Of a stretch of DNA of 64,000 nt, positions 23,704-34,800 are shown piece by piece (the stretch's first letter is position 1; each line of letters opens with the position of its first letter). The notes under the pieces were generated by a model, which worked only from the letters and a program-made list of their open reading frames with translations, had not been told where the DNA came from and made no database searches. This DNA is from Rotaria macrura. Its lineage: Eukaryota; Rotifera; Eurotatoria; Philodinida; Philodinidae. Location: the NCBI GenBank assembly GCA_900239685.1, contig OENT01000330.1, forward strand, positions 1-64,000. Reading direction: 5' to 3'. The position numbers and the translations under genes are program-made.

Positions 23704-24949
23704 GGAGTGTTAGACATATACGGTCACCCTCATGAGACAGTGTATACAACGAGCAATACGAAAGCAGAAGATAGATTTTTTTCATATCTATGAATATGTC
23801 ATTTGTAAACGAGAGATGCATAAGATGACTATTTTGTTGTTTACTTCTACTGTGTAATTAACTATCTACAATTACCATAAAGAGAGATTTAGTGGAATTT
23901 TTCTGTGATCCATATTTTTCTCTTTATATTGATAGAAAATGTGATATTCTATGACGTATTTTTTTTTAGTCTGAGTGCTATACTGAATGACAGTTTTTAA
24001 ATTAGATATTTCATGAATAATATGTTACGTAGAAAAACGAATCAAGAAATAATTTTTTTTCTTCTTTGAACACTATCTTCTATGAAGATGATAGATCTTC
24101 ATTTGCAACAGTGAGATATAAACCTGTAAATTACTTGAAATATAAGGTCTAAAACAATCTTTTGGAATCACCTTCATTTATTTTCGTCAATCACTTTATT
24201 CTATTCTGTAACTGAGTTTTCTTGAGAAAATCAACTGCTATAACTTACCGATCCTTGTTGGGCTTTTCCCAAATGCAAAGACCATGATTAATGATAAGAT
24301 TAAATGTGTGAGCAATACACGGAAAACGTGGACCGAAATCGCTAAATTCTGTTGCAGCCTTTATATCACTGGCGTTGTCGGTCGTAATACCAGCATGTGA
24401 ACAATTCTTTAGTCCAGTTCGATTCAGTTCATAAGCGATAAATTCGTTCAAGTTTTTGCTTAACTTTCTACTTGTTAAACGACGAAATGATAACAGAAGA
24501 GAGACCGGCTTCATATCATGATTAAATGCATGAGCAGTAAGACACATATAATGTTGTCGTTTTGGACTTTTCTAAACGTCCGTAGTGTACGCTATTGGAC
24601 GATCTTTAGGTAATGTATCTTTAAGTTCGATTATGTATTCACGATACACATGTTTAATTCTTTTAGCAAATGTTCGGCGAACTGGTGCTCGATAGCCATA
24701 TTCTAATTTTTCAAATAATTCGTGAAACCATGGAAGAGAAAAATGATTGTACGGTAAACCACCGTGAATGATACAGTTTAACAGCAAACGATCGATCTCA
24801 CCACGACGTGTTCGACTGATGATAGCGTTAGTTTCTGGTGAATTTTTTGTTTTTCGATCGAAAAACGATTGAATGTCATCACCGATTCGATGACGGATAG
24901 CGAGATGACGAAGATTGTAATTTGATGAGCAATTAGTTTTCTTTAACTA

Positions 24950-27203
24950 GAAGATAGTGTTAGGGGTGAGTTTAGAATAAAAAAAAAAGAATTTTTGTCC
25001 TTAACGTTAAGGTCATTTTATTTCGTATATATGGAATACATTCCTCTTTCTTCACACGAACATACAGACACATGCATAGATGGAATAATCGAAATCGGAA
25101 AACACACATATATGTATATATATATATCAAAGGGGGAGAAGAGAAGATGAAAGAGAGAAAGAGAAAAAGGTAGAAAGAGCAAACAGAAAATATATATGAG
25201 GGCATCGACCTGTAACAGATGGAAAAGAGAAAATAAGATTTTTTTGAAATAGAATTGAACATTGACCATTCGTATCAAAGTTTCAGTTATATCAGATGTT
25301 CGTCGCTAACGTATTAGACAATATCCATTCAGACTACCTTTTTGTTGCAGAAATATATTATAGTTATAGATTCGACGAAAAAGAATCTAATAATGTTACT
25401 CTAATCAATTTAGCGAACAAATAAGTATCAATGAGTTTATGGTATTCAAAACAGTTTATATATATATATATAGCGAGAGAGAGAGAACTTTTAATTGTCA
25501 AAACATGTGTGATCTATCAGGATCAAATAATAAATAGTTTATTCAGAAAAAAGAATTTTACTTTCTGTCTTCAGTTTAATGCGACATACGATTTCTGTAA
25601 ATCAAAAAATGTAACTCGGTTATATATTCTCTTCTAACTTTTGAAACATTGTTATTGTATAGCTATACTTGCACTTGAAATCAGAAGAATGATGACGTTA
25701 CTAGTCGGAAAAATGCAGGTAAAATATAATGAATGTGAGCAAACATCGGACAAAAATGTTATTATTGGTATACAGTGTATGAGTTATAGGAATCAGAAGT
25801 TGAATCCAATCTCAGCCTTCTGCTAAGATTTGATAAGGTCATAGATGTACTCTTACTGCACAAAGATCTCTATCTGTTGTTCACGGAGAAACTTTCAAGA
25901 ATAGTATACTCTGCCTCAAAAGCAAATTTAATTATCTAATATGAAAAGGCTTCTGTGTATCGAGACAATTTGAATTCATAGCAGAGTCACAGTGAGTTGA
26001 AGATAACAAATATTTCATTTCATTACTTTTTTGCATACCATTTTAAACTATTATACATGAATTAGTCTAAAAAGGTTATATTAGTGAATCGGATCTTATT
26101 CAAGAGTATATCATACGTTCATAGATGACATTAAGATTGGAGAATGGATTCTGAACGATACGAAGGCTTTCAATTGAATCGGCTAGATGATTTAAGAATG
26201 TTTCAAGTAATCAACTATCTATATTCAAACAATTACACTTATCTTCTTCAATTCATCTCATCTCTATACTACATTATGGGAAAATAACAGTTTCAAAGAA
26301 GCATGACGTATTTATGTTACTTATTCCAGCGACGCTTTAACATTTGTTTCTACTCTAAGAGAGAAGCTTTGTTCTAAATTATCATTCTTATATCTTTTTC
26401 TAATATAAAAAGCTACTCCTATGTTAAAAAAGAAATCATTTTGAAGTGAAATCACTTTGATGGCTTTCTCTGAAACTATTGTTGAAGTTATAGAACGTTA
26501 ATTTAGAATTTCTCTTGAGTGAATCACAAGTCCTGATGCCGCCAGTTAGGGTCAATCTTTATATAAAATATTGTTAAAAACTAAATATTGTATTTTACCA
26601 AATACTGTATTCTATGTTAGACCGTAAAAAAATTATCCTTATGATTCGAAAACGAACAACCAAGTAAATGTGTACATATATATTTTTGTCTAAATATAAT
26701 GAGCTCGTTGATGTCTAACGGTCACTCCGTAAAAGTGAAGAAACATCGACAATATTTTTTGTCGATGTTATCACTATATCTGACGTTCATGTTGAAACGA
26801 GAGCTAGAACGCAAAACGATTCGAAAAGAAAAAACCGGGACTTTAATAATGCGCCGTATGTAAAATATTATTTCCTTCGAATTTATTGAACAAAGTGAAG
26901 ATTTAGATGAATTTATTACATTTTCCGAGAAGAATCCTTTTGGTTGCATCGAATTCATTAAAATATTCATTGTAACCAATAAGATTCCTGTAAATAAGCT
27001 TTTTATCTATCATTTTTCAAAGATTCCTTTTTCTGCTTCTTGTTCTTCATATAGAATTCATGAGTCATCAAATTTCTATGTTTCGATTTCATTGACTCAA
27101 CAAGATGGCAAAGTTTGTATCTCATTAGTTTTACTTAGAGTAGTTGCAGTGTATGTTGACCAATGTAACCTCACGACGAGAAATATCGATGATTAAAACT
27201 TAC
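24950..27203. other. Transposase intron 2 with microsatellites
   Basis: The 2,257-bp intron between BED-finger exons 2 and 3 holds (TA)n tracts near 25112-25128 and 25456-25474 and a GA run near 25476-25487. No gene was recognised. Confidence 0.5.
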
Positions 27204-27804
27204 TTCATTACAAATATTACATGTATATGTATTATTTTCATTTGGAGTGAAATGGTTCATCACAGTGGTCATTGATAGATTACCAGGTCCTTCGACGCCG
27301 CCCTAAAAATTTGAGATAATTGTATAATAGAATGAAGTATGCCGAGTAGAAGACACATGATGTGTTTCTCGAATTTCCTATTACATTAAAGAATAGAAAG
27401 ATTTCATGGAAGTAAATTACCTCTTGTTCGTCTTCAGATGATTTTTCAAAAGCATCGAGTTTTTGAGATGATCGATTGCGTTGCGATACATCAAACATAG
27501 GATCATCGTTGATTGTCAGTTGGTCGACGTCTGCATCGAGTTGCTGACTACTGCTATCGAATGTAACCAATGGCGAAGCTGATTGATTGGAATGAGAGGT
27601 TGCAGGAGCAACGTAAGGCACTGATCGACTCGATACCGATTTTCGCTTTGCTTTCGGTGTTTGAGGTCGTTTTGAAACTGGTCGATGAACGTTAGAGAGA
27701 GAAGCCCGAGAGATGTTCGACGAAGACAAAGATCGCGTCCGAGCATTGGAAACATCCCGATCTGGATCCGGATCGATTGAACGTGATGGAGTTGGTGAAT
27801 TCAT

Positions 27805-28983
27805 ATTTAAGTAAATGAACGAACAAATTAAACTTGAACCACCATAAATACTTAACTGTACAACATCTACAACGGTATTACTACTTTTATGAACAAACCA
27901 ATCGTGATCAAAGTATTCTATCACTGATAATTCATGATAGGTGTCAGTNTTTCCAAATCGAGCTGTTTTGTTAATTCTTCGTTCGACACTGTAAATGAAA
28001 ATCGTTCACTTTCCAACTGCAGTAACGTTTCGAAATTCGAATTCGTTGCATTTAAAAATCGAACAACCAGTAGACTTTGACATTGTTTATCGAGTCAGAC
28101 ATTAGCGTCAGATAGGCAACTACATTACCAGTCATATCCTAAACTGGTTGCAGAAAACGATTCTACGTTATCATAATGAAAATTAGAGAAGATGATAGAA
28201 TTTAGAGTTTTTTCTTTTATATTTTACTCAAACAATATTCTATGCATTTATCTAGCAGATGATATCTTAAAAGCTTCACAAAAGTGAATTAAAACGAACG
28301 TTTAAAGTCTGTTCGTCAGAGCAGCTAGTTGAAAGCAATGCATTATTTTCTTTCAATAGAAAAGAACTTCGTTTCAATCCAACGATCAGATGATCTAAGA
28401 AAAGAATTTTTTTAAATTTATACACTTAAAGTTGATGTTTTATTCAGATTGAAGAATAAGGTCGTCGTACTTCCATGTACGGTTAATTTATGACATTGAA
28501 AAGATCTCTCTTCTGGTTTCACAATGTGACGCCCGAATACGACGTCTATTACGCAGAGGTGCTGCATAAATTCCTACTATATGCAGTGAAAATAAGGCAT
28601 CAATTAGGGTATCGTTTTACCAAACCCAAGATGACAAGAATATCAGAAGTTGTTTACGAAATCCTAGTATATGAATTTACGATGAACAATCAAACAACTA
28701 TATTGATTGATATGATTCAAGAATCGACTAATAAATCTTTATTTAATGGTAACTTTTTCATTTTATGACCAGGTCATTATCGATATTTTTCAAATAACGC
28801 AAGTAATCATCACAATAAATATGATTCGCATGAAACGACCGGGTTACCGAGTCTTATGTAATATAGTTATCTCAAATAAAGTGAAAGCTAATCAATTTCA
28901 ACTTAAACGTTATAAAAAGCTTTAGTTAACGCTGAACTAGATTGACCATTATTGTTATCTCCAATACTTGGTACGAGGCAGTA
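27805..28983. other. 5' region of the giant hAT
   Basis: This is the region between the chosen transposase start and the right subterminal array and must contain the promoter. A single N is at 27949. A 92-codon plus-strand frame (28490-28768) has no recognised motif and is not called. Confidence 0.5.
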
Positions 28984-29044
28984 ACGCTCACGCTCATATG
29001 AGCAGCTCATATGAGCGTCGATGAGCGTGAGCTGTACAGCCCTA
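28984..29044. repeat. Right TIR and GAGCGTGAGC array of the giant hAT
   Basis: About 60 bp of CGCTCACGCTC, CATATGAGCAGCTCATATGAG and GAGCGTGAGC words ending CTGTACAGCCCTA. It is the shorter counterpart of the left array. Confidence 0.8.
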
Positions 29045-29052
29045 GTATTTAG

Positions 29053-29396
29053 CACTGTTTGAGAAACGGCCAGATGAGTTTTCGTGAGCTTAGCGGAAAC
29101 GGTCAGATCCGAGCCGTGTTCTCTCCGGATGGGAAAATAGCTTTTTCCGTTATCGGTATCCGGTCCGGAAACGGTCGGATCTGAACCCTATGCGGTCCCG
29201 GCTTGGAAACGGTGTTTTCCGTCGACGGATCCCGTGTAGGAAACGGGAACCGTATCTGTGGATACGCTCCGGTGCCCGGAATTGGTGGGAAGTAAGCCGG
29301 ATCTGGAAGACGGAACCGATTTCGGAAACCCGCTTCCGGAAATCGTAGGAATAACACGGGATCCAGCAGGTTCCCGCCGTACGTCTTGGACCTGGG
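29053..29396. mobile_element. Right part of the TTCCGG/GGAAACGG-word element
   Basis: GC-rich sequence dominated by GGAAACGG, CCGGAAACGG and GGATCC-containing words, from the giant hAT target duplication to GACCTGGG (29389-29396). It matches the word composition of 11083-11420 and is the other half of the interrupted element. No transposase sequence was found in either half, so it is probably non-autonomous (about 1.24 kb when joined). Confidence 0.5.
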
Positions 29397-30198
29397 TGGT
29401 TCTTACGAGAAGAAGCTTCAGTGCAACGACTATCTCAATCGTCACCCATTTTTGCAGTAATCTGATATCAATCGTAGAACACTCGAAAGTGTTCCTTATG
29501 ATATTTAAGCCTTCAAATAATTCACCCATTACGATCGAAAAAGAATTTTTCAAAAGGTTAGTTTCTTTAATGTGAAACATGATAGCATTTTCTGATCAGC
29601 TACTGTGTACTTCGCAAGCGGTCTTTTTCTTTTAAATTCTGTTAGAATGTTCATTCCATAGAGAAGGATTGCTCAACACAACACAAAAAATGCATGAAAA
29701 TATTCGAAGAAGAAGGACCATGAAAAGAAAAATAAGTACGTTTGATCAATGAAAGGATGTGGGAAGGTTTCAGTTTGGATGGCGGTTTACTTGCACTCAC
29801 CCACCCACAGCCACACCCAAAACGATATCCTATTTATCGTCCATTATTGAAAAACAAATCGAATTAATATGGAGTCATATTTCAGAATATTTAGTAACAA
29901 TGACGAGGGAAGACGGGGTGGAAACTCAACCTAAAAAATAACTAAGATTTATAGCTCCCTATATTTCAAGTGAGGGTTCAAAAGTCAAATGTTCCCAAAA
30001 TCCATTACATTGTTGACACAAATAACCAGACAAGAGCTTGGGGAGTTCAACCGTTTCTGGCCTAAATTCGCGGCACGTTCGCTATCAATATTCATGATCA
30101 ATTTAACTTTTTATTGATAGAATTTACTCTGTGAAGAGAATAAGTATAAATGAAAATATTCTCTTTGAAAAAAAAATGAACAACACACAATCAACATT
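29397..30198. other. Intergenic with a short CCCACA tract
   Basis: A CACCCACCCACAGCCACACC tract (29799-29818) is another short telomere-like run. Nothing else was recognised. Confidence 0.5.
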
Positions 30199-31869
30199 CT
30201 ATAACGGATACCAAGAAGCAGGTTTACATGATTCAATGCCAAAAACTAACCAAAAGAAGGCATAAATAGTTAACATAATAAAGTACAATATATTTGGTTG
30301 TTTAACCCATTTAGCTTTTAATATAGTATCTCTTGCTTGTGCTGTTTTAGCATGTGGTCCACTTAGACGGTATTGTGTGCACATTAAAGGTCCACACATT
30401 AATTTTAGCCATAATTTTGGTTCTGTAAAAAAGATCCTAGTGAAATTTGGTCTGCATCCGATGACTCTTGCTAAATCATCTGAATAAATTAAATAATCAG
30501 TTAGACTAGTAAGCCGATTAACACGATAGGGTGTTAACTGCCATTCTAAATACTTAACATATTTGGATATTTGTTGTAACATATCTGATTTCTTCGGTAG
30601 TTTTAATTTGTTCGAACATAGTAGAGCAAACCAACGTGCTTGAAGTTCGATTAACGGTGGAACAGAACCTAGTGCTGGTCGTGCATATCCAATCCAAATT
30701 AGTTCATCACCAATATCTGGATGTATACAATGTTTATATAGATTATGTGAGATTTTTGCTTCATTTGCAATACGCTTTAAATCTGAATCGGCTTCATCAG
30801 ATTTTTCGATGAAGGGAAATGCATTTTGAAATCCAGTGCAACAAATAATTTCATCGACATATTCTTCAGAATCATCGTCAAATACTACCGAGTTTGCTTT
30901 TAACTCTCGTATGCCAGTTTTTCGAATGCATTTATCATTATATTTAACTAATGCTTCAACTAAATTGGCATTTTTCGTTCCAAATGTATTCCATATATTA
31001 CTGGTTTTAATTTGTTTTAAATTCATACAAATTCCGGTTCTTCGTATTTTATCATAATCACTTTGTTTACCTCCTTGATAGATGAAACATTTCAAATAGG
31101 ATTTTATTAAACTATTATACATGTCAATATACGTATGTAAAACCCCCCACGCACGCGGAATCGAATGATGAATACGTGATGTGTCTAAATCAGCTGGTCC
31201 AAAACTATCTCCATGAATATACCTCGGAACAATGAAACCATGATCATTTCTTATAGACAAGTAAGCTTTTTTTCCATGTGTTGCAGCAGCTAATATCATA
31301 TCACTAGCTGATTCTCCACTACCAACGATACAGACTTTTTTGTCAAGAAATTCTTGATAATATTCAATCTCTTTAGCATGTTTTATTTTTCCTTGAAATA
31401 AATGTTGATTTTTAAATTTAGTCATACTTGCATTATGATAAGCTCCGCAACAAATAGCAATACGATCAAACCTGTATATTTCTTCGTGATTCTTGAGAAG
31501 AATTTTCCATTTATTTTCTGATGAATCTTTCCATAATGACTTAACTTCTGTTTCTAATTTAATATGATCTTTTAATTGAAAATGTTTAGCATAATCATCT
31601 AAATATTCTACATATTCACCAAATGATAACATTCGCGGATGATCAAGTATTGTTTGATCATTACCAACGAAATCACTGAACATGGTCAATAAATGACTTG
31701 ATACAAGTACTCCTTGTTTATATGCATAGTTATATAAACCACCGATCGAATTCGATTTTTCAAAAACAGTACATTGATGACCTTCATCTAATAATTCTTT
31801 TAATGTAGTTAAACCACTACAGCCACATCCAATTATTCCAACATTAAGTGTACGATAATTTTCGTTCAT
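30199..31869 (-). CDS. Flavin-containing monooxygenase-like protein, single exon
   Basis: 556 residues, the usual FMO length. It has an N-terminal FAD-binding Rossmann motif GCGCSG (residues 14-19) followed by FEKSNSIGGLY, an FMO-type FQGKIKHAKEIEYY stretch (family pattern FxGxxxHxxxY/F), a second NADPH-binding glycine motif GSGESASD, and CCTGFQNAFPF in the C-terminal third. A hydrophobic tail (ILYFIMLTIYAFFWLVFG) suggests a C-terminal membrane anchor as in microsomal FMOs. The expected activity is NADPH- and O2-dependent oxygenation of nucleophilic N or S atoms in small molecules. The frame is unbroken and intronless, unlike the exon-rich DZANK1 here; retroposition or horizontal origin is possible but unproven. 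The exact substrate and subfamily cannot be told. Confidence 0.9.
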   Translation of the reverse strand: MNENYRTLNVGIIGCGCSGLTTLKELLDEGHQCTVFEKSNSIGGLYNYAYKQGVLVSSHLLTMFSDFVGNDQTILDHPRMLSFGEYVEYLDDYAKHFQLKDHIKLETEVKSLWKDSSENKWKILLKNHEEIYRFDRIAICCGAYHNASMTKFKNQHLFQGKIKHAKEIEYYQEFLDKKVCIVGSGESASDMILAAATHGKKAYLSIRNDHGFIVPRYIHGDSFGPADLDTSRIHHSIPRAWGVLHTYIDMYNSLIKSYLKCFIYQGGKQSDYDKIRRTGICMNLKQIKTSNIWNTFGTKNANLVEALVKYNDKCIRKTGIRELKANSVVFDDDSEEYVDEIICCTGFQNAFPFIEKSDEADSDLKRIANEAKISHNLYKHCIHPDIGDELIWIGYARPALGSVPPLIELQARWFALLCSNKLKLPKKSDMLQQISKYVKYLEWQLTPYRVNRLTSLTDYLIYSDDLARVIGCRPNFTRIFFTEPKLWLKLMCGPLMCTQYRLSGPHAKTAQARDTILKAKWVKQPNILYFIMLTIYAFFWLVFGIESCKPASWYPL

Positions 31870-34800
31870 GATTTATAATTAATTATCTGAAACATGAATT
31901 TCAATTTTATATTTAAACTTTGGTTCAAGTATTATTCATTCTTTTAAAAATTGAATCGGTGTTTTGTTTAAAAAATAAAAGAAGGATCGAACCCATCTAG
32001 TTTATAAGCATCTCTTATTATTGAAACAGACTTCAAAGGCACTGAAATACGTTGTAAACCGCTGCTTGTGCTCAAATGTATTTCATGAATAAGCCACATT
32101 TAGATATAATGTTCATCGTATTTATCAAATGCCTTTCAACAATCCATGTCGAATACATGTGTTGATGTCATACAGTTACTAATGTTCTGCGATCTTCTTA
32201 ACGCATCGAAATGAAGGAGATGCATTCAAACGTGTTTCCACCTATAATTGTCTATGAATATCATACGGTTCGATTATAATATGCGCAGCTATATTTCAAT
32301 TTCTTAAAGTCATAACTCCTAATAATTCGCAGTTTGAATTATAGCTTACTATGATCGGATAAAACTTGCAAGAACGAATAGTTCACGCAAAACATCTCAA
32401 AACGTCTGCTTTTGTCATACCAATTCATGAAAATTCACCGTATCAATGAAAAAGATATTCGTGAGACTATGTATCAGATTTTAAAACGGATAGAACATTC
32501 ATTCAAAAAGTCACATTTAAGTAATATTATCTGTTTCAAGTCATCGCTCTTTCCTTGAGAAATCTAGCTCCTCTTTCTAGAGGATGCACGTTAGATATAG
32601 TAATTTAGAATTCAAAATATTTAAGATTTATCTATATACAGCTCAGAATCAATGGTAATTTTCTTCAAACACAGCCGGAAACAGAACTGTACCTGAACGA
32701 AGTTAAGCTAAACTTTGAATTACGCATGCTAACGTAAACAGAACATAAAACACGTCCAGATACTGTTGCTGGTATGTTTACATAAATCTATGTGTAAAAA
32801 AATATTTTATTTCGACTGTCTATAAAAGCGGCTATTTTACGTTTCGTGTGTACATGCGTTTGAGTCAAGGGTAGTCTGACTGTTTGTTTCCTATAATTCA
32901 ACATGCTAACGTTCCTAAACAATAGAAATCAAACTTATAATTCTTTTAGGTAAAAACATTATTTCAATGAAATTCATTTGATCCTCGAAATGACTAATCT
33001 CATCCGAATTAAAAGTATGGAAATGGAAAAGTTACCTAATTTGAATCGTGAATTTTAATTAAAAATATGTCAGAAAACTGAAGTATCAATTAAATTTGTA
33101 TCGTAGTTTTTTAAAAAATTTGTGGCGTAAAAATATTTGCAATATCATAGTCTATAAAATAAATAAATGAAAAGTGAGATAAGGCAAAAACACATGAAAT
33201 AAAAAGAGAACAATAAAATTATTTAGAAACTGAAAAACGAGAAATTTACCGGACTTTTCTAATAGTGGAAATATTTTTAAAATCGATAGTTTAGGATTCA
33301 TCTTGCATTCGCTTTGACGCGTGAAATGAACATTTAGTAAATGTTCCTCGTGATTCAAATAATTTGTAGAAATTTTAAACACTCTTCTCAATCTTTTGAT
33401 TGTTCTTGGTATCGTGATGATGTATTTAAAATACAGTCACCTTAATTTGCTAAGAATCACTCATACAAATAACTGTTGTAAATCGTACGTCTCCATATCT
33501 CTTTTTCTGATGTTAAGACTATTTCGTATCCACAGTTCAAGTATAACGGCAGCTACTGTTACATGAATTGTTCATTAGTGCAGTTATTGACTTGTTTTTT
33601 GTTTCTCATTTTCTAATATTATCCAGTAGAATAGCAAAAAAAGTTACTTTCTAACAGAATTGGACGATTTTATAACGGAGACATAAGCTTATTTCACTTG
33701 AAATCATCAATTTAAAATGTGTAATGGATACCCATACGAGTAAAAGATTCCAATATTGATGTTACTAAATACCCATTTTGTGTATACTGTGAAGAACAAC
33801 ATGATGAAAAAATTCACAGAGAAAGACTGTCGTTTTCTGAGACTTCATCAAGAAGGCATAAAATACGACCATTTCGATTAAATTCACTCCTTAAATTCGA
33901 AAATTTTTTAATCTCACGAAAAAGATTCTCTAAATTTATTATTTAATTTTTCTTTGAGTGCGGCTGAAACAGATTATTTAACTCACGGTCTCGAATGATT
34001 TCGATTACTAATAAGAAGTTGATCTAATTAAACAATTGACAAACTGTTGAGTTGTAATCTGTTCACAGCAATATTTTTAAACATTTTTAGGTAAAGATGA
34101 TTAGAGTAATTTACGAAAAATGTTACGGATGCTTTCATATATATATTATAAAAAGTGTGTACCTTATTGTTATACATCTGTCAGTTTATTCTTCAATAAA
34201 ACCGAAGGAAAGAGAAAAACATCACATGAAGTGCTGTAAAACGTGGACCTTCCATTTGATTGACTCATAAATTCTATAGAATCCAGGTCGAAAAGTACGT
34301 CAATGTGCACAGGACTCTAGAATTACAACTGTATAATGTCCTATACGATGAAAATCAGACCAATGGCGACAGATGACAATACCAAATAGAGCTATCCTAT
34401 TTCTGTTGTTGATGAAAGGATACGGGTCTGTTTCGACCTCAGAAGAAATCCTATTGACTGTGGTTCGCATATTTGAACACATGCATTTTTATCTTAATCG
34501 AACAATACCATCCACATGTGACCGTATAGGCTGGAACACGATACAGTCCTGAGACTGTACTTCTTAATAATAGAAACAGTATTACGGTCGGTTCCTTCAT
34601 AAAAGAATAGAAATTTACAAGAAAAAACACCACAATGCATCCGAGCATCAACGGTATCACTAGGATGGTTTACAGTGATTCTCAATCATCAATCTGAGAA
34701 GATCTCCCAACAAATCAACATTTTTTCAAAGTCATTTGACTTAATGAACTAATCCTAATGCCTTTTCTCTATATACAGTCACATGTATAGCTTCATGATT

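Larger units (their letters stand above)
14846..27804 (-). pseudogene. hAT transposase of the giant element, six exons, one nonsense codon
   Basis: Exons, in order: 27804-27421, 27302-27204, 24946-24249, 22405-21955, 20728-20342, 15364-14846. All have GT/AG sites and matching phases, giving 2,538 nt (845 aa plus stop). Residues 1-128 are Ser-rich. A BED zinc finger spans exons 2-3 (C156, C159, H175, H180). Catalytic candidates, by comparison with Hermes D/D/E, are D284 in AYTTDV, D351 in ITTDNASD and E799 in TSVPSESIF. The RWNSTYYMLERL block opens exon 5, and LDPEAHQHL and the C-terminal dimerisation domain are in exon 6. An acidic insert (about 405-480) is in exon 4. Codon 286 (24574-24572) is TAG where the family has Trp (TTDVW), the only break seen. 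ATG 27804 was chosen; an in-frame ATG at 27924 is possible. Cut-and-paste transposition is the family role; this copy should be dead unless TAG is read through, edited or a sequence error. Confidence 0.85.
11979..29044 (-). mobile_element. Giant 17,066-bp hAT transposon with perfect 8-bp TSD
   Basis: The left end TAGGGGTGTACAACTCACGC (11979) and the right end, read in reverse from 29044 as TAGGGCTGTACAGCTCACGC, agree at 20 of 22 bases. The 8-mer GTATTTAG stands directly outside both ends (11971-11978 and 29045-29052). It fits the nTnnnnAn duplication known for Ac-type hAT elements. Both ends continue into GCTCACGCTC/GAGCGTGAGC arrays. Inside, on the minus strand, is a complete six-exon hAT transposase with one nonsense codon. 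Introns of 1.2-5.0 kb, a long 3' region and a 1.2-kb 5' region account for the size, and two smaller DNA elements are nested in introns. Typical hAT elements are a few kb. The identical TSD suggests a recent insertion. Confidence 0.85.

Noticed and set aside
23579..23821. 80-codon minus-strand frame
   Set aside because: It mostly covers the TIR of the 23.1-23.7 kb element and has no domain.
28490..28768. 92-codon plus-strand frame near the right end of the giant hAT
   Set aside because: No recognisable motif and no splice or homology support; treated as chance.
11083..29396. 8-bp duplication for the outer TTCCGG element
   Set aside because: TTCATTGC/TTTCATTG-type left flanks and TGGTTCTT on the right do not match in any register tried.
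31960..32040. Second tRNA on the minus strand (GGGTTCGATCC)
   Set aside because: Only the T-loop fits; acceptor and anticodon stems do not pair.
34300..34685. Overlapping minus-strand frames as a decayed gene
   Set aside because: No motif could be recognised, and frames switch without any alignable family.
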